This document shows positions 11,116 through 20,123 of a DNA stretch of 64,000 bases, in pieces (position 1 is the first letter of the stretch; each line of letters begins with the position of its first letter). The stretch comes from Rhizobium sp. SL86 (lineage in GTDB: Bacteria > Pseudomonadota > Alphaproteobacteria > Rhizobiales > Rhizobiaceae): NCBI RefSeq assembly GCF_026672545.1, contig NZ_JAPPRJ010000002.1, positions 509,001-573,000 on the forward strand, given 5' to 3'. Under the pieces are notes generated by a model. The model was given only the letters and a program-made list of their open reading frames with translations, was not told the origin of the DNA and searched no databases. The translations under genes were made by a program, and so were the position numbers.

Positions 11116-11613
11116 TCAATCCCTCAGCGCCACGATCGCTTCGATTTCCACGGTGATATTGCCCGGGAGTGAACCAAAGCCGACCGCCGAGCGGGCATGC
11201 CGCCCGGCCGTGCCGAACACGTCGAGGAAGAGGTCCGAACAGCCATTGATGACCTTTGGGTGATCAAGGAAATCCGGCACGGCATTGACCATGCCGAGGA
11301 GTTTGACCACTTGCTTGACGCGGGAGAGATCCCCCAGCGCATCCTGCATCACCGCGAGGAGGTTGATGCCGACGAGCCGGGCATGGCGATAGGCTTGCTC
11401 GACGCTGACATCGCCCCCAACCTTACCGGCATGCAGATAGCCGTTTTCCTCCAGCGGCCCCTGTCCTGACAGATAGAGCATGCCGCCTTCCACCACATGC
11501 GTCACGAAATTGGCGATTGGCGGCGGTGGCGGCGGCAGCGTGATCCCGAGTTGAGCCAGCCGGTCATAGGCCGTCTGCTGTGGATCGGGGTTGGAAATGC
11601 GGGTATGGGTCAA
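11116..11613 (-). CDS. RidA family protein
   Basis: Small YjgF/YER057c/UK114-type protein (165 aa; the family is usually 120-160 aa). RidA proteins hydrolyse reactive enamine and imine intermediates released by PLP enzymes. Family features include YLSGQGPLEENG and the conserved-arginine region near the C terminus (GRHARSAVGFGSLPGNITVEIEAIVAL), where the catalytic Arg normally lies. There is an unusual polyproline run (LPPPPPPI) near residues 26-33. It is the last gene of the leftward transporter/amidohydrolase operon, 30 bp after the amidohydrolase. Its presence fits an ammonia-eliminating partner such as the SelA-like enzyme. Confidence 0.85.
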   Translation of the reverse strand: MTHTRISNPDPQQTAYDRLAQLGITLPPPPPPIANFVTHVVEGGMLYLSGQGPLEENGYLHAGKVGGDVSVEQAYRHARLVGINLLAVMQDALGDLSRVKQVVKLLGMVNAVPDFLDHPKVINGCSDLFLDVFGTAGRHARSAVGFGSLPGNITVEIEAIVALRD

Positions 11614-11643
11614 GACAACTCCTTGATGCGGAAGCGCGCGCGG

Positions 11644-12864
11644 TTACCGCCACGAATAGCCATGGCTATGACGGACCAGCTTGCGGGCGCGCGGAATGTA
11701 GCGTGAGGCGGTGATGGCTTCGGCGCCGATCACTGCATAACGCGGTTCGAACAACCGGGTGAGGCGCGAGACGTCGCCATTGCTGTCGGTGGCTTCAATA
11801 TCGGCATCGACGAGATCGAAAATGGTGAAGTCGGCACGGGCACCGACGCTGAGGCGATCCTCCATCGATAGCTTGATGGCCGAGGCGGGCGCAAGCGTCA
11901 CGGCCTCCACCACCTTCTCGAACGGCATTCCAACGCTGAGCAGCTTCGACATGGTAGTGGCTAAATCCCAGACCGGGAAGTTCATGGAATGGCCGTGCAG
12001 GTCGGTCGAGATCGAGAACGGCAGGAGGCCGCGCGCGATCGCCGCTTCCGCCACCTTGAAGGAGAAGGAGGCGCCGCCATGGCCGATGTCGAGGCGAATG
12101 CCTTCCGAGGCGCAACGTTCGGCCAGGTTGAACAGGTCCTCGTCCTCCATGATCGAGGAGCCGGCCTTGCCGTTGAAGCAGTGTGTGACGATGTCGCCGG
12201 GGCCGAGGATTTCCAGCACCTCGTCATAGAGGGCCGGCGGCTCGCCGACATGCACCATCATCGGGATCTTGAGGATCTTGGCAATCTTCTTGCCGAGCTT
12301 GACCGGCGTGACACCCCAGGAACCGGTGATCACGTGGCTGGCTCTCACCTTCAGCCCGACGATATGCTCGCTGTTTTCGGCATAACATTCCAGGATGCGG
12401 TCGAGATCGATATCCTTGATGTCGCGCAGTTCCGGCACCCGGTTGCAGGCGACAAGCCCGATCGAACCGAGATTGAGGAAGGCCTTGATGCGTTCGCGTG
12501 AGGGCTCGATGATGTATTCGCGAAAGCCATGGAAATTGGCTTCTCCTGCCGATCCGGCATCGACAAGCGTGGTCACGCCGCGTTCCGCCCCGCATTCGGA
12601 GGGGCGAATGGAAATGTCGGTTCCGCCGTGCCAGATGTGGACGTGCAAGTCGATCCAGCCAGGAGAGATGTAGGCGCCGGCGCCGTCAATCACGGTCGCT
12701 TCGGGCGGTTGAGGCAGGCCGTCGCCGATGGCGGCGATACGGCCATCGGCACCGACGAGGATGTCGGTCGTTCTTGCCGCGGTCGGCTTGGCGAAGGCCA
12801 TTGGCTTGATATTCTTGAGAAGGAGCGGCTTGAGCGCTGTGCCGTCGGCCATTTGGGAGGCCAT
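11644..12864 (-). CDS. COG3964-type amidohydrolase/deacetylase
   Basis: Metal-dependent TIM-barrel amidohydrolase, often misannotated as dihydroorotase. Metal ligands visible in order are HVH at 74-76, a Lys in GLKVRAS near 171 (probably carboxylated), His in MVHVGE near 203, His in VTHCFNG near 226, and Asp in ISTDLHGH near 286. Length is 406 aa from the ATG that begins one base after the permease stop; an in-frame ATG further left lies inside the permease gene. Characterised COG3964 members, as I recall, deacetylate N-acetyl-D-amino acids or acetyl-(R)-mandelate. Together with the peptide transporter, SelA-like enzyme and RidA, a role in opening an imported acylated amino acid is likely. 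Confidence 0.88.
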   Translation of the reverse strand: MASQMADGTALKPLLLKNIKPMAFAKPTAARTTDILVGADGRIAAIGDGLPQPPEATVIDGAGAYISPGWIDLHVHIWHGGTDISIRPSECGAERGVTTLVDAGSAGEANFHGFREYIIEPSRERIKAFLNLGSIGLVACNRVPELRDIKDIDLDRILECYAENSEHIVGLKVRASHVITGSWGVTPVKLGKKIAKILKIPMMVHVGEPPALYDEVLEILGPGDIVTHCFNGKAGSSIMEDEDLFNLAERCASEGIRLDIGHGGASFSFKVAEAAIARGLLPFSISTDLHGHSMNFPVWDLATTMSKLLSVGMPFEKVVEAVTLAPASAIKLSMEDRLSVGARADFTIFDLVDADIEATDSNGDVSRLTRLFEPRYAVIGAEAITASRYIPRARKLVRHSHGYSWR

Positions 12865-12865
12865 G

Positions 12866-13741
12866 TCAGAGGTCCTTTCGAAGTCTGGGGTCGAGCATGT
12901 CACGCAGTCCATCACCCACCATCTGCAGGCACAGGACCGAAAGAACGATGGCAAATCCCGGGAAATAGGTCATCCAGTCCGCCTGACCCACATACTGGCG
13001 GCCAGCGGCGATCATGGTGCCCCAGGTGGGGATCTCGGGACTCACGCCGAGCCCGAGAAAGGAGAGTCCGGCCTCAGCCAGCATGGCGCTGGCAAATAAG
13101 AAGGTTCCCTGGACGAGAATGGGAGAGGCGAGATTGCGCAACACATGGCGTATCATGATGTGAAAGGTGGAGATGCCAAGCGCGCGCGCCGCCTCCACAT
13201 AAGGCAGTTCGCGGATCACCAGCGTCGATGCGCGCACGATGCGGGCAAGCCGCGGCGCATAGACGATGGACAGGGCGACGACGACCGTGGCCAGAGAGGG
13301 GCCAAGTGCTGCCACCAGCGCAATCGCCAGCAGGATGTCCGGAAAGGCCATCATGGCGTCGATCAGCCGAGCAATCGGCGTGTCCAACCGCTTGAAGAAA
13401 CCGGCGAGCAGCCCAAGCGTCACACCGATGACCGCCGACAGGCACACGACGGAGGCTCCGACGAAGAGCGACAGGCGCCCCGCATAGATGGTTCGCGAGA
13501 AGATGTCGCGGCCGAACTCGTCCGTGCCGAACCAGTAGAGCGTGCTCGGCGGCTTCAAACGGTTCACGATCGACAGCTTCGAGGGAGAGTAGGGTGCGAT
13601 CCACGGCGCAAGGACGGCGAGGAGAACGAAGATCGCCAGCACGATCAGTCCGACGGCAACCGTCTTACGCTTCAGGAAACGGCGCAGGAACAAGGCCCTT
13701 GGGCCGGCCGGCTGACCGGCTGTTGTGGTGATGTCAGCCAT
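12866..13741 (-). CDS. oligopeptide ABC transporter permease (DppC-like)
   Basis: Inner-membrane permease with a long first hydrophobic segment (VGLIVLAIFVLLAVLAPWIAPYSP), then the FGTDEFGRDIFSRTIYAGR motif diagnostic of DppC/OppC, and the EAARALGISTFHIMIRHVLRNL EAA loop that contacts the ATPase. Length is 291 aa. The start ATG overlaps the upstream permease stop by one base (TGATG), so translation is coupled. It pairs with the DppB-like gene; the ATPase is probably the fused protein at 7.1-8.9 kb. The same frame is open further upstream but that reading is opposite the real DppB frame. Confidence 0.92.
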   Translation of the reverse strand: MADITTTAGQPAGPRALFLRRFLKRKTVAVGLIVLAIFVLLAVLAPWIAPYSPSKLSIVNRLKPPSTLYWFGTDEFGRDIFSRTIYAGRLSLFVGASVVCLSAVIGVTLGLLAGFFKRLDTPIARLIDAMMAFPDILLAIALVAALGPSLATVVVALSIVYAPRLARIVRASTLVIRELPYVEAARALGISTFHIMIRHVLRNLASPILVQGTFLFASAMLAEAGLSFLGLGVSPEIPTWGTMIAAGRQYVGQADWMTYFPGFAIVLSVLCLQMVGDGLRDMLDPRLRKDL

Positions 13742-14682
13742 CAGTAGCGCACCCTCGGGTCGATGAGCAGGTAGAGCATGTCGATCAGGAAGTTGATGAG
13801 CACATAGAGCCCGGCAATCACCAGCAGTGCGCCCTGGATGACGGGATAGTCGCGTCGCAGGACCGCGGAGACTACCAGGCTGCCGATGCCGGGCAGGCCG
13901 AACACGGTTTCGGTGACCACAGCGCCGGCGATCAGCACCGCTGCCGTCAGGCCGAGCACGGTCAAGATCGGAATGAGGGCGTTCTTCAGGGCGTGCTTCA
14001 GGACAACCCGCCGTTCGATCAGCCCCTTGGCGCGGGCGGTGCGGATATAGTCGTCGCTGAACACGTCGAGCATCGAGGCGCGGGTAAAGCGCAGGATCAA
14101 CGCCGAGGAGACGAGACCGAGCGCCACGGCTGGCAGCGTCAGGTGGTACATCCGGTCCAAAAAGCTCGCATCCGGCCCGCCATAGCCCGACACCGGAAAC
14201 AGCCCCAGCCGGACGGCGAAGATCTGCATCAGGATGAGACCCAGCCAGAAGCTTGGAATGCTGGCGGCGAGCATCGCAATCGTCGTTGAGGCCTGGTCGA
14301 TGAAGGAGCCGCGGCGATAGGCGGCATAGATGCCGATCGGAAGCGCGATTACGGCTGCGATCAGAAGTGAGAAGACGGTGAGGAAAAAGGTCGGTTCTGC
14401 CCGCTCGATCAGTGCCTGGCCGACGGGGACGTTGAGGAAGATCGACTGGCCGAGGTCTCCCTTCAGCAATTGTCCGATATAGAAGACGTATTGCACGAGG
14501 ATCGACTGGTCGAGGCCAAGGCGGGCGCGCAGCGCGACGATATCCTGGGGTGTCGCATCCGGACCCAGCATGACGGCGGCCGGATCGCCGGGCGTGACGC
14601 GCACGATGATGAACACGATCGTCACCACCAGGAACATGACGACGACCATGCCGGCCAGGCGCTTGAGAATATAGCTGATCAT
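13741..14682 (-). CDS. oligopeptide ABC transporter permease (DppB-like)
   Basis: Standard 313-aa DppB/OppB permease. It starts MISYILKRLAGMVVVMFLV and has the VTPGDPAAVMLGPDATPQ segment and an EAA-like loop (RTARAKGLIERRVVLKHALKNAL). It ends in DMLYLLIDPRVRY, the usual terminus of this family. The 76-bp gap between the binding-protein stop and its start has no obvious terminator. Confidence 0.93.
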   Translation of the reverse strand: MISYILKRLAGMVVVMFLVVTIVFIIVRVTPGDPAAVMLGPDATPQDIVALRARLGLDQSILVQYVFYIGQLLKGDLGQSIFLNVPVGQALIERAEPTFFLTVFSLLIAAVIALPIGIYAAYRRGSFIDQASTTIAMLAASIPSFWLGLILMQIFAVRLGLFPVSGYGGPDASFLDRMYHLTLPAVALGLVSSALILRFTRASMLDVFSDDYIRTARAKGLIERRVVLKHALKNALIPILTVLGLTAAVLIAGAVVTETVFGLPGIGSLVVSAVLRRDYPVIQGALLVIAGLYVLINFLIDMLYLLIDPRVRY

Positions 14683-14758
14683 TCAGTTCGGTTCCGGACC
14701 TCGTCTCTACAGAAGTGGCTGGGATGCCGACACTCACATCGGCATCCCAGGGTTCCGA

Positions 14759-16285
14759 TCAGGGCTTGACGGACGCATTCCAGAAATACGGCCACGGAGC
14801 AGGCTCGACACCTTCGAGCTTGTTGGAGACGGCCGACACGGCGTTGAAGTTGCCGATTTTCAGGAGCGGCAGTTCGTCATACATGGTTTTCTGGACCGTC
14901 TGCCACAGTGCGACACGCTTGTCGGGATCGGCCTCGGAGGTGAAGGCGTCGACCGCTGCCTTGCGGGCCGGCGTATCCCACCAGCCCGGCGAACTGGTCG
15001 ACAGCGCCCCCATCAGGGCGGGTTCGGGCAGGAAGGGGCTATGGGAGATGTAGATGTCCCACAGCTTCGGGTCGGCACGGCGCTGCGTCAGCGTCGCCCA
15101 GTCCACCACCTGCAGATCGACCGTAAAGCCGGCGAGCTTCAGATACTCGGCGGCCACCTGCGCCATCTTGTAGTGGAACTCGTACTGGCGGCTGGTGAGG
15201 ATACGCAGCGGCTTGCCGTCGTATCCGGCGGCCTTCAGGTCCTTGGCCGCGCCTTCGGGATCGCCGAGATTGTAATTGCCCTCGGTACCGATCTCCGTAT
15301 GCCAGACGTAGGACTTCGGGTAGAAGGCGCCGTCGGCCTCGTAGAACTCCTTGGCGCCGAAGGCTGCCGCCAGCATGTCTTCGGTGTTCAACGCCTTTTC
15401 AACCGCCTTGCGCACGGCAAGATTGGAAGACAGGCCTTCCTTGGTGTTGAAGACGAAGACCGGGAAGCCGAAAGGCTTCAGCATGATCGGCTTGGACGCG
15501 CTGGAGGACTTGACCCGGTCATAGGCTTCGACCGGGATCGAATCCACATAGGCGTACTGCCCCGAGATCGCTGCTTCCACGCGGGTGTTCGGATCGGGAA
15601 CGGGAACGAAACGAATTTCATCAAGATACTGATGGCGGGCGCCGCCATAGCCGTCCGATTCTCCCGAGCGGGACTTGTAGCCGTCGAAGCGCACCAACTG
15701 GATATACTGGTCCGGCTTGCGCTCCTTCAGCATGTAGGGGCCGGTTCCGATCACCGCGCTCATCGTATCGGCCTGATTTTCTGCCGGCAGAATGACGGCG
15801 GCCGAATTGTTGAAGGCAAGCAGAGACAGAAGCGGTGCATAGGGCTGCTTGAGCGTGATCGTCACCGTTTGCGGATCGGTAGCGGTGACCTTGTCGATGA
15901 AGGAGGCCGCCTGCTTGCCGCGCGAGGCGATCTTCATCCAGCGGCCGAGGGAGGCGACGACGTCGTCCGCGTGCATCTCGGAACCGTCGTGGAAGGTAAT
16001 GCCGCTGCGCAGCTTGATCGTATAGGTCTTCCCGTCGGCGCTCATCTCGGGAAGGCTTTCTGCGAGCAGCGGAGTCACCTTCCAGCTTTTGTCGAAGGTG
16101 TAGAGGGTTTCGAAAATATGCTGGGTGACGATGCCGACGAGATCGGCGGTGGATGCCATTGGATCCAACGTCGGTGGTTCACCGATCGTGGCAACATTGA
16201 CCACGCCGCCACGTTCGGCGGCAAGGGAAAGGCACGGTCCCGAGATCAGCACGGTGGCGGCGAGGAAAGCGAGTTTCAGGCGCAT
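14759..16285 (-). CDS. oligopeptide ABC transporter substrate-binding protein
   Basis: Periplasmic SBP family 5 (DppA/OppA) protein, 508 aa. A Sec signal peptide covers about residues 1-23 (ending SLAAE). The family opening GEPPTLDPMASTADLV is followed by LAESLPEMSADGKTYTIKLRSGITFHDGS, the SBP5 signature region. It is the first gene of the leftward transporter/amidohydrolase/RidA operon and so should bind the compound that the locus degrades. A perfect hyphenated palindrome lies 40 bp upstream of its start. Confidence 0.92.
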   Translation of the reverse strand: MRLKLAFLAATVLISGPCLSLAAERGGVVNVATIGEPPTLDPMASTADLVGIVTQHIFETLYTFDKSWKVTPLLAESLPEMSADGKTYTIKLRSGITFHDGSEMHADDVVASLGRWMKIASRGKQAASFIDKVTATDPQTVTITLKQPYAPLLSLLAFNNSAAVILPAENQADTMSAVIGTGPYMLKERKPDQYIQLVRFDGYKSRSGESDGYGGARHQYLDEIRFVPVPDPNTRVEAAISGQYAYVDSIPVEAYDRVKSSSASKPIMLKPFGFPVFVFNTKEGLSSNLAVRKAVEKALNTEDMLAAAFGAKEFYEADGAFYPKSYVWHTEIGTEGNYNLGDPEGAAKDLKAAGYDGKPLRILTSRQYEFHYKMAQVAAEYLKLAGFTVDLQVVDWATLTQRRADPKLWDIYISHSPFLPEPALMGALSTSSPGWWDTPARKAAVDAFTSEADPDKRVALWQTVQKTMYDELPLLKIGNFNAVSAVSNKLEGVEPAPWPYFWNASVKP

Positions 16286-16324
16286 GATGAAGTCTCCCAG
16301 TTAGATTGTTCCACAATTATGAAT

Positions 16325-16341
16325 TATAGTTCTTAACTATA
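16325..16341. promoter_or_regulatory. 17-bp hyphenated palindrome, candidate operator
   Basis: TATAGTT-CTT-AACTATA is a perfect 7+3+7 inverted repeat, 40 bp upstream of the oligopeptide-binding-protein start on the leftward strand. Its position fits an operator for the transporter/amidohydrolase operon. The best regulator candidate is the IclR protein at 10.3-11.1 kb, but the IclR promoter gap has only a loosely similar TATA-N9-TATA stretch, so the pairing is uncertain. Confidence 0.5.
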
Positions 16342-16549
16342 GAGTATCCACGTTGGACGCGCTGTCAATCCTCCGATGTGGGCCGGAGACGAAATTAAAG
16401 GTCAGAACCAGATGGGAGCGGCATCTAAAAGATGGGCGATAGGATTGCGGGAGTGCAGCGGAGCACTTCGGGTCGGCACGTAACGGGAGCGCGGAATGGC
16501 CTGCTGCCGAACAAACAGACGCCCAACTGAGCCTTATGGCGCCGAAAGA

Positions 16550-16593
16550 TATCTGTTTTTTCGATAATCTATTCCAAAAACGACTATTTCACA
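16550..16593 (+). promoter_or_regulatory. 44-bp pxpA control element, copy 1
   Basis: Reading towards pxpA, this element is 39/44 identical to the one upstream of the second pxpA (27094-27137, opposite strand). It contains the exact 17-mer TATCTGTTTTTTCGATA, whose TATC-N9-GATA dyad includes the T-N11-A pattern of LysR-type regulator boxes. Orientation relative to pxpA is the same in both copies. Distance to the start codon differs: 313 bp here against 70 bp in the other copy. It is the probable binding site of the LysR encoded at 27.2 kb. Confidence 0.75.
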
Positions 16594-16906
16594 GGGCCCA
16601 GGTGTTGCCACAGAATGATTGCCAAGCGGCAGCATTCGAAGGGGCAGGGGCAGGAGGGAAGGCAGACAACGGGTCGTTCATCGCTCGCGGACTTGGCTAA
16701 ACGCTCAAGCGACGCCAACGCCAGGTTGTTACGCCGCGCCTGCCGTTGACGCCGCCGCATCATCTACGGCTGTTCCACGATCGGCGGGCGCAGCCAGAAC
16801 ACAGGATTATCGCGTTCGGATGTCTGGACGACACCGTGAGCTGAAGGTGGCGAAACACAAGGTTCAGAACCAGATCGACCGGCTAACACGGAGAGGAAAC
16901 ATCAAA

Positions 16907-17662
16907 ATGGTTGAAGCAGGTGGTACGTCTCAATACGGCACCCCAGTGACGCTCAACTGCGACATGGGCGAAAGCTATGGCCACTGGGAGTTTGGCGATG
17001 ATGCCGCCATCATGCCGAATATCCATTTGGCGAACATCGCGTGCGGCTTCCACGCATCCGATCCCTGGACCATGCTGAAGACAGTGCGGCTTGCGTTGTC
17101 GCACGGTGTAAAGGTCGGCGCGCATCCGTCGCTTCCAGACAAGGAAGGGTTCGGGCGACGCGAAATGAAGCTGCAGCCGGAAGAATTGACGGCGGCTTTC
17201 ATCTACCAGATCGGAGCCCTTACTGGCATGCTGATTGCCGAAGGGGACGCCCTGTCGCATGTCAAACCACATGGAATCGTTTATGGCATGGCGGCGCGCA
17301 ATATTGAAACCGCCCGCGCCATCGCCCGCGCAGTCAAGCCTTTCGAGGTGCCGTTGCTCGGCATGGCCGGCACGCCGCACGAAACGGCTGCCGCCGAGAT
17401 CGGTGTGCCGTTCATCGGCGAATATTTCCCCGACCTGTCCTACGCGCCGGATGGTAGCCTGATCATCCCCCGTATGCACTCCGAAATCGACTTGTCCGCC
17501 ATCGAGGAAAGGATGCGCCGGGCGCTGAAGGGTGAGATCGTGGCGACAGATGGCTCCGTTCTGCCGGTCACCTTTGGTACCGTCTGCATTCATTCCGACC
17601 CGCCCAATGCCCGTGACGTCTCGGCACTGATGCGGCGGATCATCGACAGTCACAACGGCTGA
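16907..17662 (+). CDS. pxpA: 5-oxoprolinase subunit A (LamB/YcsF family), solitary paralogue
   Basis: PxpA works with PxpB and PxpC to convert 5-oxoproline (pyroglutamate) plus ATP to glutamate. This 251-aa copy has the LamB/YcsF hallmarks TLNCDMGESYG, ACGFHASDP, VGAHPSLPD, FGRREM, VKPHGIVYGMAA and VCIHSDPP. The start is the ATG ten bases after GAGAGG (16891-16896); an in-frame extension to the left is not conserved-looking. By eye it is about half identical to the pxpA in the large operon at 26-27 kb. It stands alone, with the shared 44-bp element upstream and a hairpin terminator downstream. It could replace, supplement or differ in substrate from the operon copy. Confidence 0.92.
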   Translation: MVEAGGTSQYGTPVTLNCDMGESYGHWEFGDDAAIMPNIHLANIACGFHASDPWTMLKTVRLALSHGVKVGAHPSLPDKEGFGRREMKLQPEELTAAFIYQIGALTGMLIAEGDALSHVKPHGIVYGMAARNIETARAIARAVKPFEVPLLGMAGTPHETAAAEIGVPFIGEYFPDLSYAPDGSLIIPRMHSEIDLSAIEERMRRALKGEIVATDGSVLPVTFGTVCIHSDPPNARDVSALMRRIIDSHNG

Positions 17663-17714
17663 GGCACGCACATGTCGCGCCGCCGTCTGGCAGAAGACAC
17701 GTCACGCGGCGACG

Positions 17715-17757
17715 AAAACCCGGCGAGCATCGATCGTCCGCCGGGTTCTTCTTTGCA
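17715..17757. terminator. bidirectional terminator between pxpA and binding-protein gene
   Basis: AACCCGGCG / CGCCGGGTT is a perfect 9-bp stem (17717-17725 with 17739-17747). It is followed on the + strand by CTTCTTTG and on the - strand by TTTTCG. It lies between convergent genes and can serve both directions. Confidence 0.6.
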
Positions 17758-17799
17758 CCATCGGCTGTGGGCAAGCGGATGGCACCGCATGCGATGGGC

Positions 17800-18993
17800 T
17801 TACTTAACGAGCGCGCTCATCGGCACTGGTTCGGAAATCGTCCAGGAGCCGACGACGCCCGGTTTGCCCTTCTCGACATCGACGATCAGGTAGCGGGCCT
17901 TGTTCTGGTGGTGCAGTTCGGCGGTGAAGGTGCGCGGTCCGAAGAGCGTCGGCTCGTCCTTCATCTTTTCCAGTTCGGCAACAACCTCGTCGGCATCCGT
18001 CGTTTTGGCGCGTTCGACGGCCTTGGCCCAGACGTCGATCATCGAGTAGCCGGGATAGACGTACTGGCTCGACGGATCGGTGCCGGTTGCCTTCTTGTAG
18101 GCAGCGTTGAATTTCTGAACATCCGGGTTCGGGTCGTCGCCATAGATCGAGCCCTGGACCGGAACGTAGAAGTTCGACAGGTCCGGAACAGCCGACAGCC
18201 AGTAGCTGCCATCGACGCCCGAACCATTGAGGATCATCGCGTTGATGCCGGCGGCGCGGATCTGCTTGATGGCCGAGACGGCACCCGGCATCATCGTGCA
18301 GAGCATGATCGCATCCGGTTCCTGCGGCAGGGACTTGATGCGGGTGATCTGCGCGGCGATGGACGCATCGTCGTTCTTGAATGTGTCCTGTCCGACGAGC
18401 TTAGCGCCCTGTGCTTCCAGCTTCGGCATCATCCAGTCGAAGCCATCGCAGATGCCTTTATTATACTCGGTCCAGGTGTCGAGCAGACGATAAAAGGTCT
18501 TGGCCTTCTTCTCCTTGTATGCCCATTCGGCCATGGTGGCACCCTGGACGGCAGCCAGCACCGAGGCCGAAAAGCTGTGCGGCCCCACGCCCTGAATGCC
18601 GGCTTTGACGGATTCGGCGCATAGGAAGAAGGAGATGAGGCCCGCATCTTCCGCGGCAAGGGCAGCCGGCGCCCCGAAGTCATAGTCGCAGGAGACCACG
18701 ACTAGGTCGGCGCCCTGATCAATGACGGACAATCCGGCCTTGGCGCCTTCGGCGCGGTCGGATTTGGTGTCGGCACTGACGACTTCGATCTTCTTGCCGA
18801 GCAGACCGCCTGCTGCGTTGATCTCGTTGATGCGGATCATCGCCGCGTCTTGGGCGGGCTTGTCATAGGCTTCCATGAAGCCCGATGCGGCGGTAGCAAA
18901 GCCGACGACAATCTTGTCATCGTACGCAAGAGCCGGGAATGCGACCAGAACAGCGGCCATCATCCCTGCGAGTATTCTACCCCTGAATGCCAT
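17800..18993 (-). CDS. branched-chain-type ABC transporter substrate-binding protein
   Basis: Periplasmic binding protein of the LivJ/LivK family (397 aa) with a Sec leader over residues 1-23 (ALA-YDDKIVVGFA). Typical segments are GLLGKKIEVVSADTKSD, the INEINAAGG helix and DLVVVSCDYDFGAPAALAAEDAGL. It is the last gene of the leftward operon, 43 bp after the LivM-like permease. These proteins bind amino acids and many other small carboxylates. Its place in a 5-oxoprolinase operon makes 5-oxoproline or a pyroglutamyl compound the most likely ligand (inference). Confidence 0.9.
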   Translation of the reverse strand: MAFRGRILAGMMAAVLVAFPALAYDDKIVVGFATAASGFMEAYDKPAQDAAMIRINEINAAGGLLGKKIEVVSADTKSDRAEGAKAGLSVIDQGADLVVVSCDYDFGAPAALAAEDAGLISFFLCAESVKAGIQGVGPHSFSASVLAAVQGATMAEWAYKEKKAKTFYRLLDTWTEYNKGICDGFDWMMPKLEAQGAKLVGQDTFKNDDASIAAQITRIKSLPQEPDAIMLCTMMPGAVSAIKQIRAAGINAMILNGSGVDGSYWLSAVPDLSNFYVPVQGSIYGDDPNPDVQKFNAAYKKATGTDPSSQYVYPGYSMIDVWAKAVERAKTTDADEVVAELEKMKDEPTLFGPRTFTAELHHQNKARYLIVDVEKGKPGVVGSWTISEPVPMSALVK

Positions 18994-19036
18994 TGCAGTT
19001 CTCCTTTTATGTTGGGCGGTTTTCCTCTCCGCCGGT

Positions 19037-20119
19037 TTATGCCTTGCCTTTGAAGCGCGCGAAGGTGATCTCGCGATTGCCGATCAGGCCAGCCGGACGA
19101 AGCGCGAGGATCACGATCATCAGGCCGCCGAGGGCGATTTCCTGGAGGCCCTTGGGAAGTGCGAAAGTGGTCTCACCAAGCACTACGCCCGCTTCGAGCC
19201 ACCGCAGACCCTGGATCAGGGCCGACAGAAGCAGCACACCGAGGACAGCGCCCGATAGGCTGCTCATGCCGCCGACGACCAGCATCGAAAGGGTGATGAA
19301 GGTGAGCCCCAGATAGAAATTGTCCGGAGTGACGACACCGATCGAGTGGGCCATGGCCGCGCCGCCGAGGCCCATCACGATACCGGAGATGGTGAAGGCA
19401 ACCAGTCGCTCCTTTGGAATATCGACGCCCGAAGCCGCCGCCGCCGTGGGTTCGTCGCGAGCGGCACGCAGTGCCAGGCCGGAGCGGGAAATCGCGTGTC
19501 CCCAAGCGATAAAGATGGCGATGATAGCGGCGCCGACATAGGGCCAGATATTGCGGACGATCGGGATGCCGACGACGGAGGACGTTGCGCCTGTCACGCT
19601 TTCCCAGTTGGAATAGATCGTGTTGATCATGGCCAGTACCGCGAAGGTTGCGATGGATGCGGCGATCCCCGAAAGCCGCATCAAGATCCGTCCAAGGATC
19701 AGCGCGATGACCCCAGCGAAAATGGCAGCGATAGGCGCAGCCTCCCAATACGGCAGGCGAGCCTGCAAAATGAAGTTCGGCAGGCCGGGAAGGGAGGTCT
19801 TCTTCATCAGCGGATTGATGGTGAGCCACGCAGCGGCATAGGCGCCGAGGCAGGTAAAGCCGATATGCCCGAAGCTAAGGACACCGGAATTGCCGATAAA
19901 GATGTAGAGGCCGACGACAAGCGTGACCCGTACGAGGATGTCGATCATCGCCTGGTTGAAAGGGCGCGAACCGGTCATGATCGCAAGAGTTGCAACCGCC
20001 AGAATGAGCAGTGACAGAAAGATGGGCGTAATGATCGTGCGACGGGCCAGTGCGAACCGGGCCGGCTTCTTTGGATTCGTGAGTTCGACGGGAAACGGCG
20101 AGATGCTGGTGTCGGTCAT
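19037..20119 (-). CDS. branched-chain-type ABC transporter permease (LivM-like)
   Basis: Inner-membrane permease, 360 aa from the ATG that begins four bases after the LivH-like stop. The LivM signature is seen: NSGVLSFGHIGFTCLGAYAAA, about ten hydrophobic segments, GLALRAARDEPTAAAASGVDI (the EAA-like cytoplasmic loop), and VVGGMSSLSGAVLGVLLLSAL. With the LivH-like partner it forms the channel of the transporter encoded between pxpC and the binding protein. Confidence 0.92.
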   Translation of the reverse strand: MTDTSISPFPVELTNPKKPARFALARRTIITPIFLSLLILAVATLAIMTGSRPFNQAMIDILVRVTLVVGLYIFIGNSGVLSFGHIGFTCLGAYAAAWLTINPLMKKTSLPGLPNFILQARLPYWEAAPIAAIFAGVIALILGRILMRLSGIAASIATFAVLAMINTIYSNWESVTGATSSVVGIPIVRNIWPYVGAAIIAIFIAWGHAISRSGLALRAARDEPTAAAASGVDIPKERLVAFTISGIVMGLGGAAMAHSIGVVTPDNFYLGLTFITLSMLVVGGMSSLSGAVLGVLLLSALIQGLRWLEAGVVLGETTFALPKGLQEIALGGLMIVILALRPAGLIGNREITFARFKGKA

Positions 20120-20123
20120 GAGG

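Larger units (their letters stand above)
16286..16906. other. 621-bp regulatory intergenic region
   Basis: The gap between the divergent oligopeptide-SBP gene and the solitary pxpA. Its left end holds a 17-bp palindrome (16325-16341) near the SBP start. Its middle holds a 44-bp element shared with the other pxpA (16550-16593). The part from 16594 to 16906 is GC-rich and open in the pxpA frame, but it lacks family similarity and I do not treat it as coding. I see nothing convincing between 16342 and 16549. Confidence 0.6.

Noticed and set aside
12866-14737. A 623-codon leftward frame spanning both permease genes
   Set aside because: Only the 3' part (from the ATG at 13741) is DppC-like. The 5' part is an out-of-frame reading of the DppB gene, low in hydrophobic segments and rich in Arg and Asp.
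16619-16906. In-frame N-terminal extension of the solitary pxpA
   Set aside because: The extension is Arg- and Ala-rich, starts from a TTG and has no counterpart in the paralogue. A good Shine-Dalgarno precedes the ATG at 16907.
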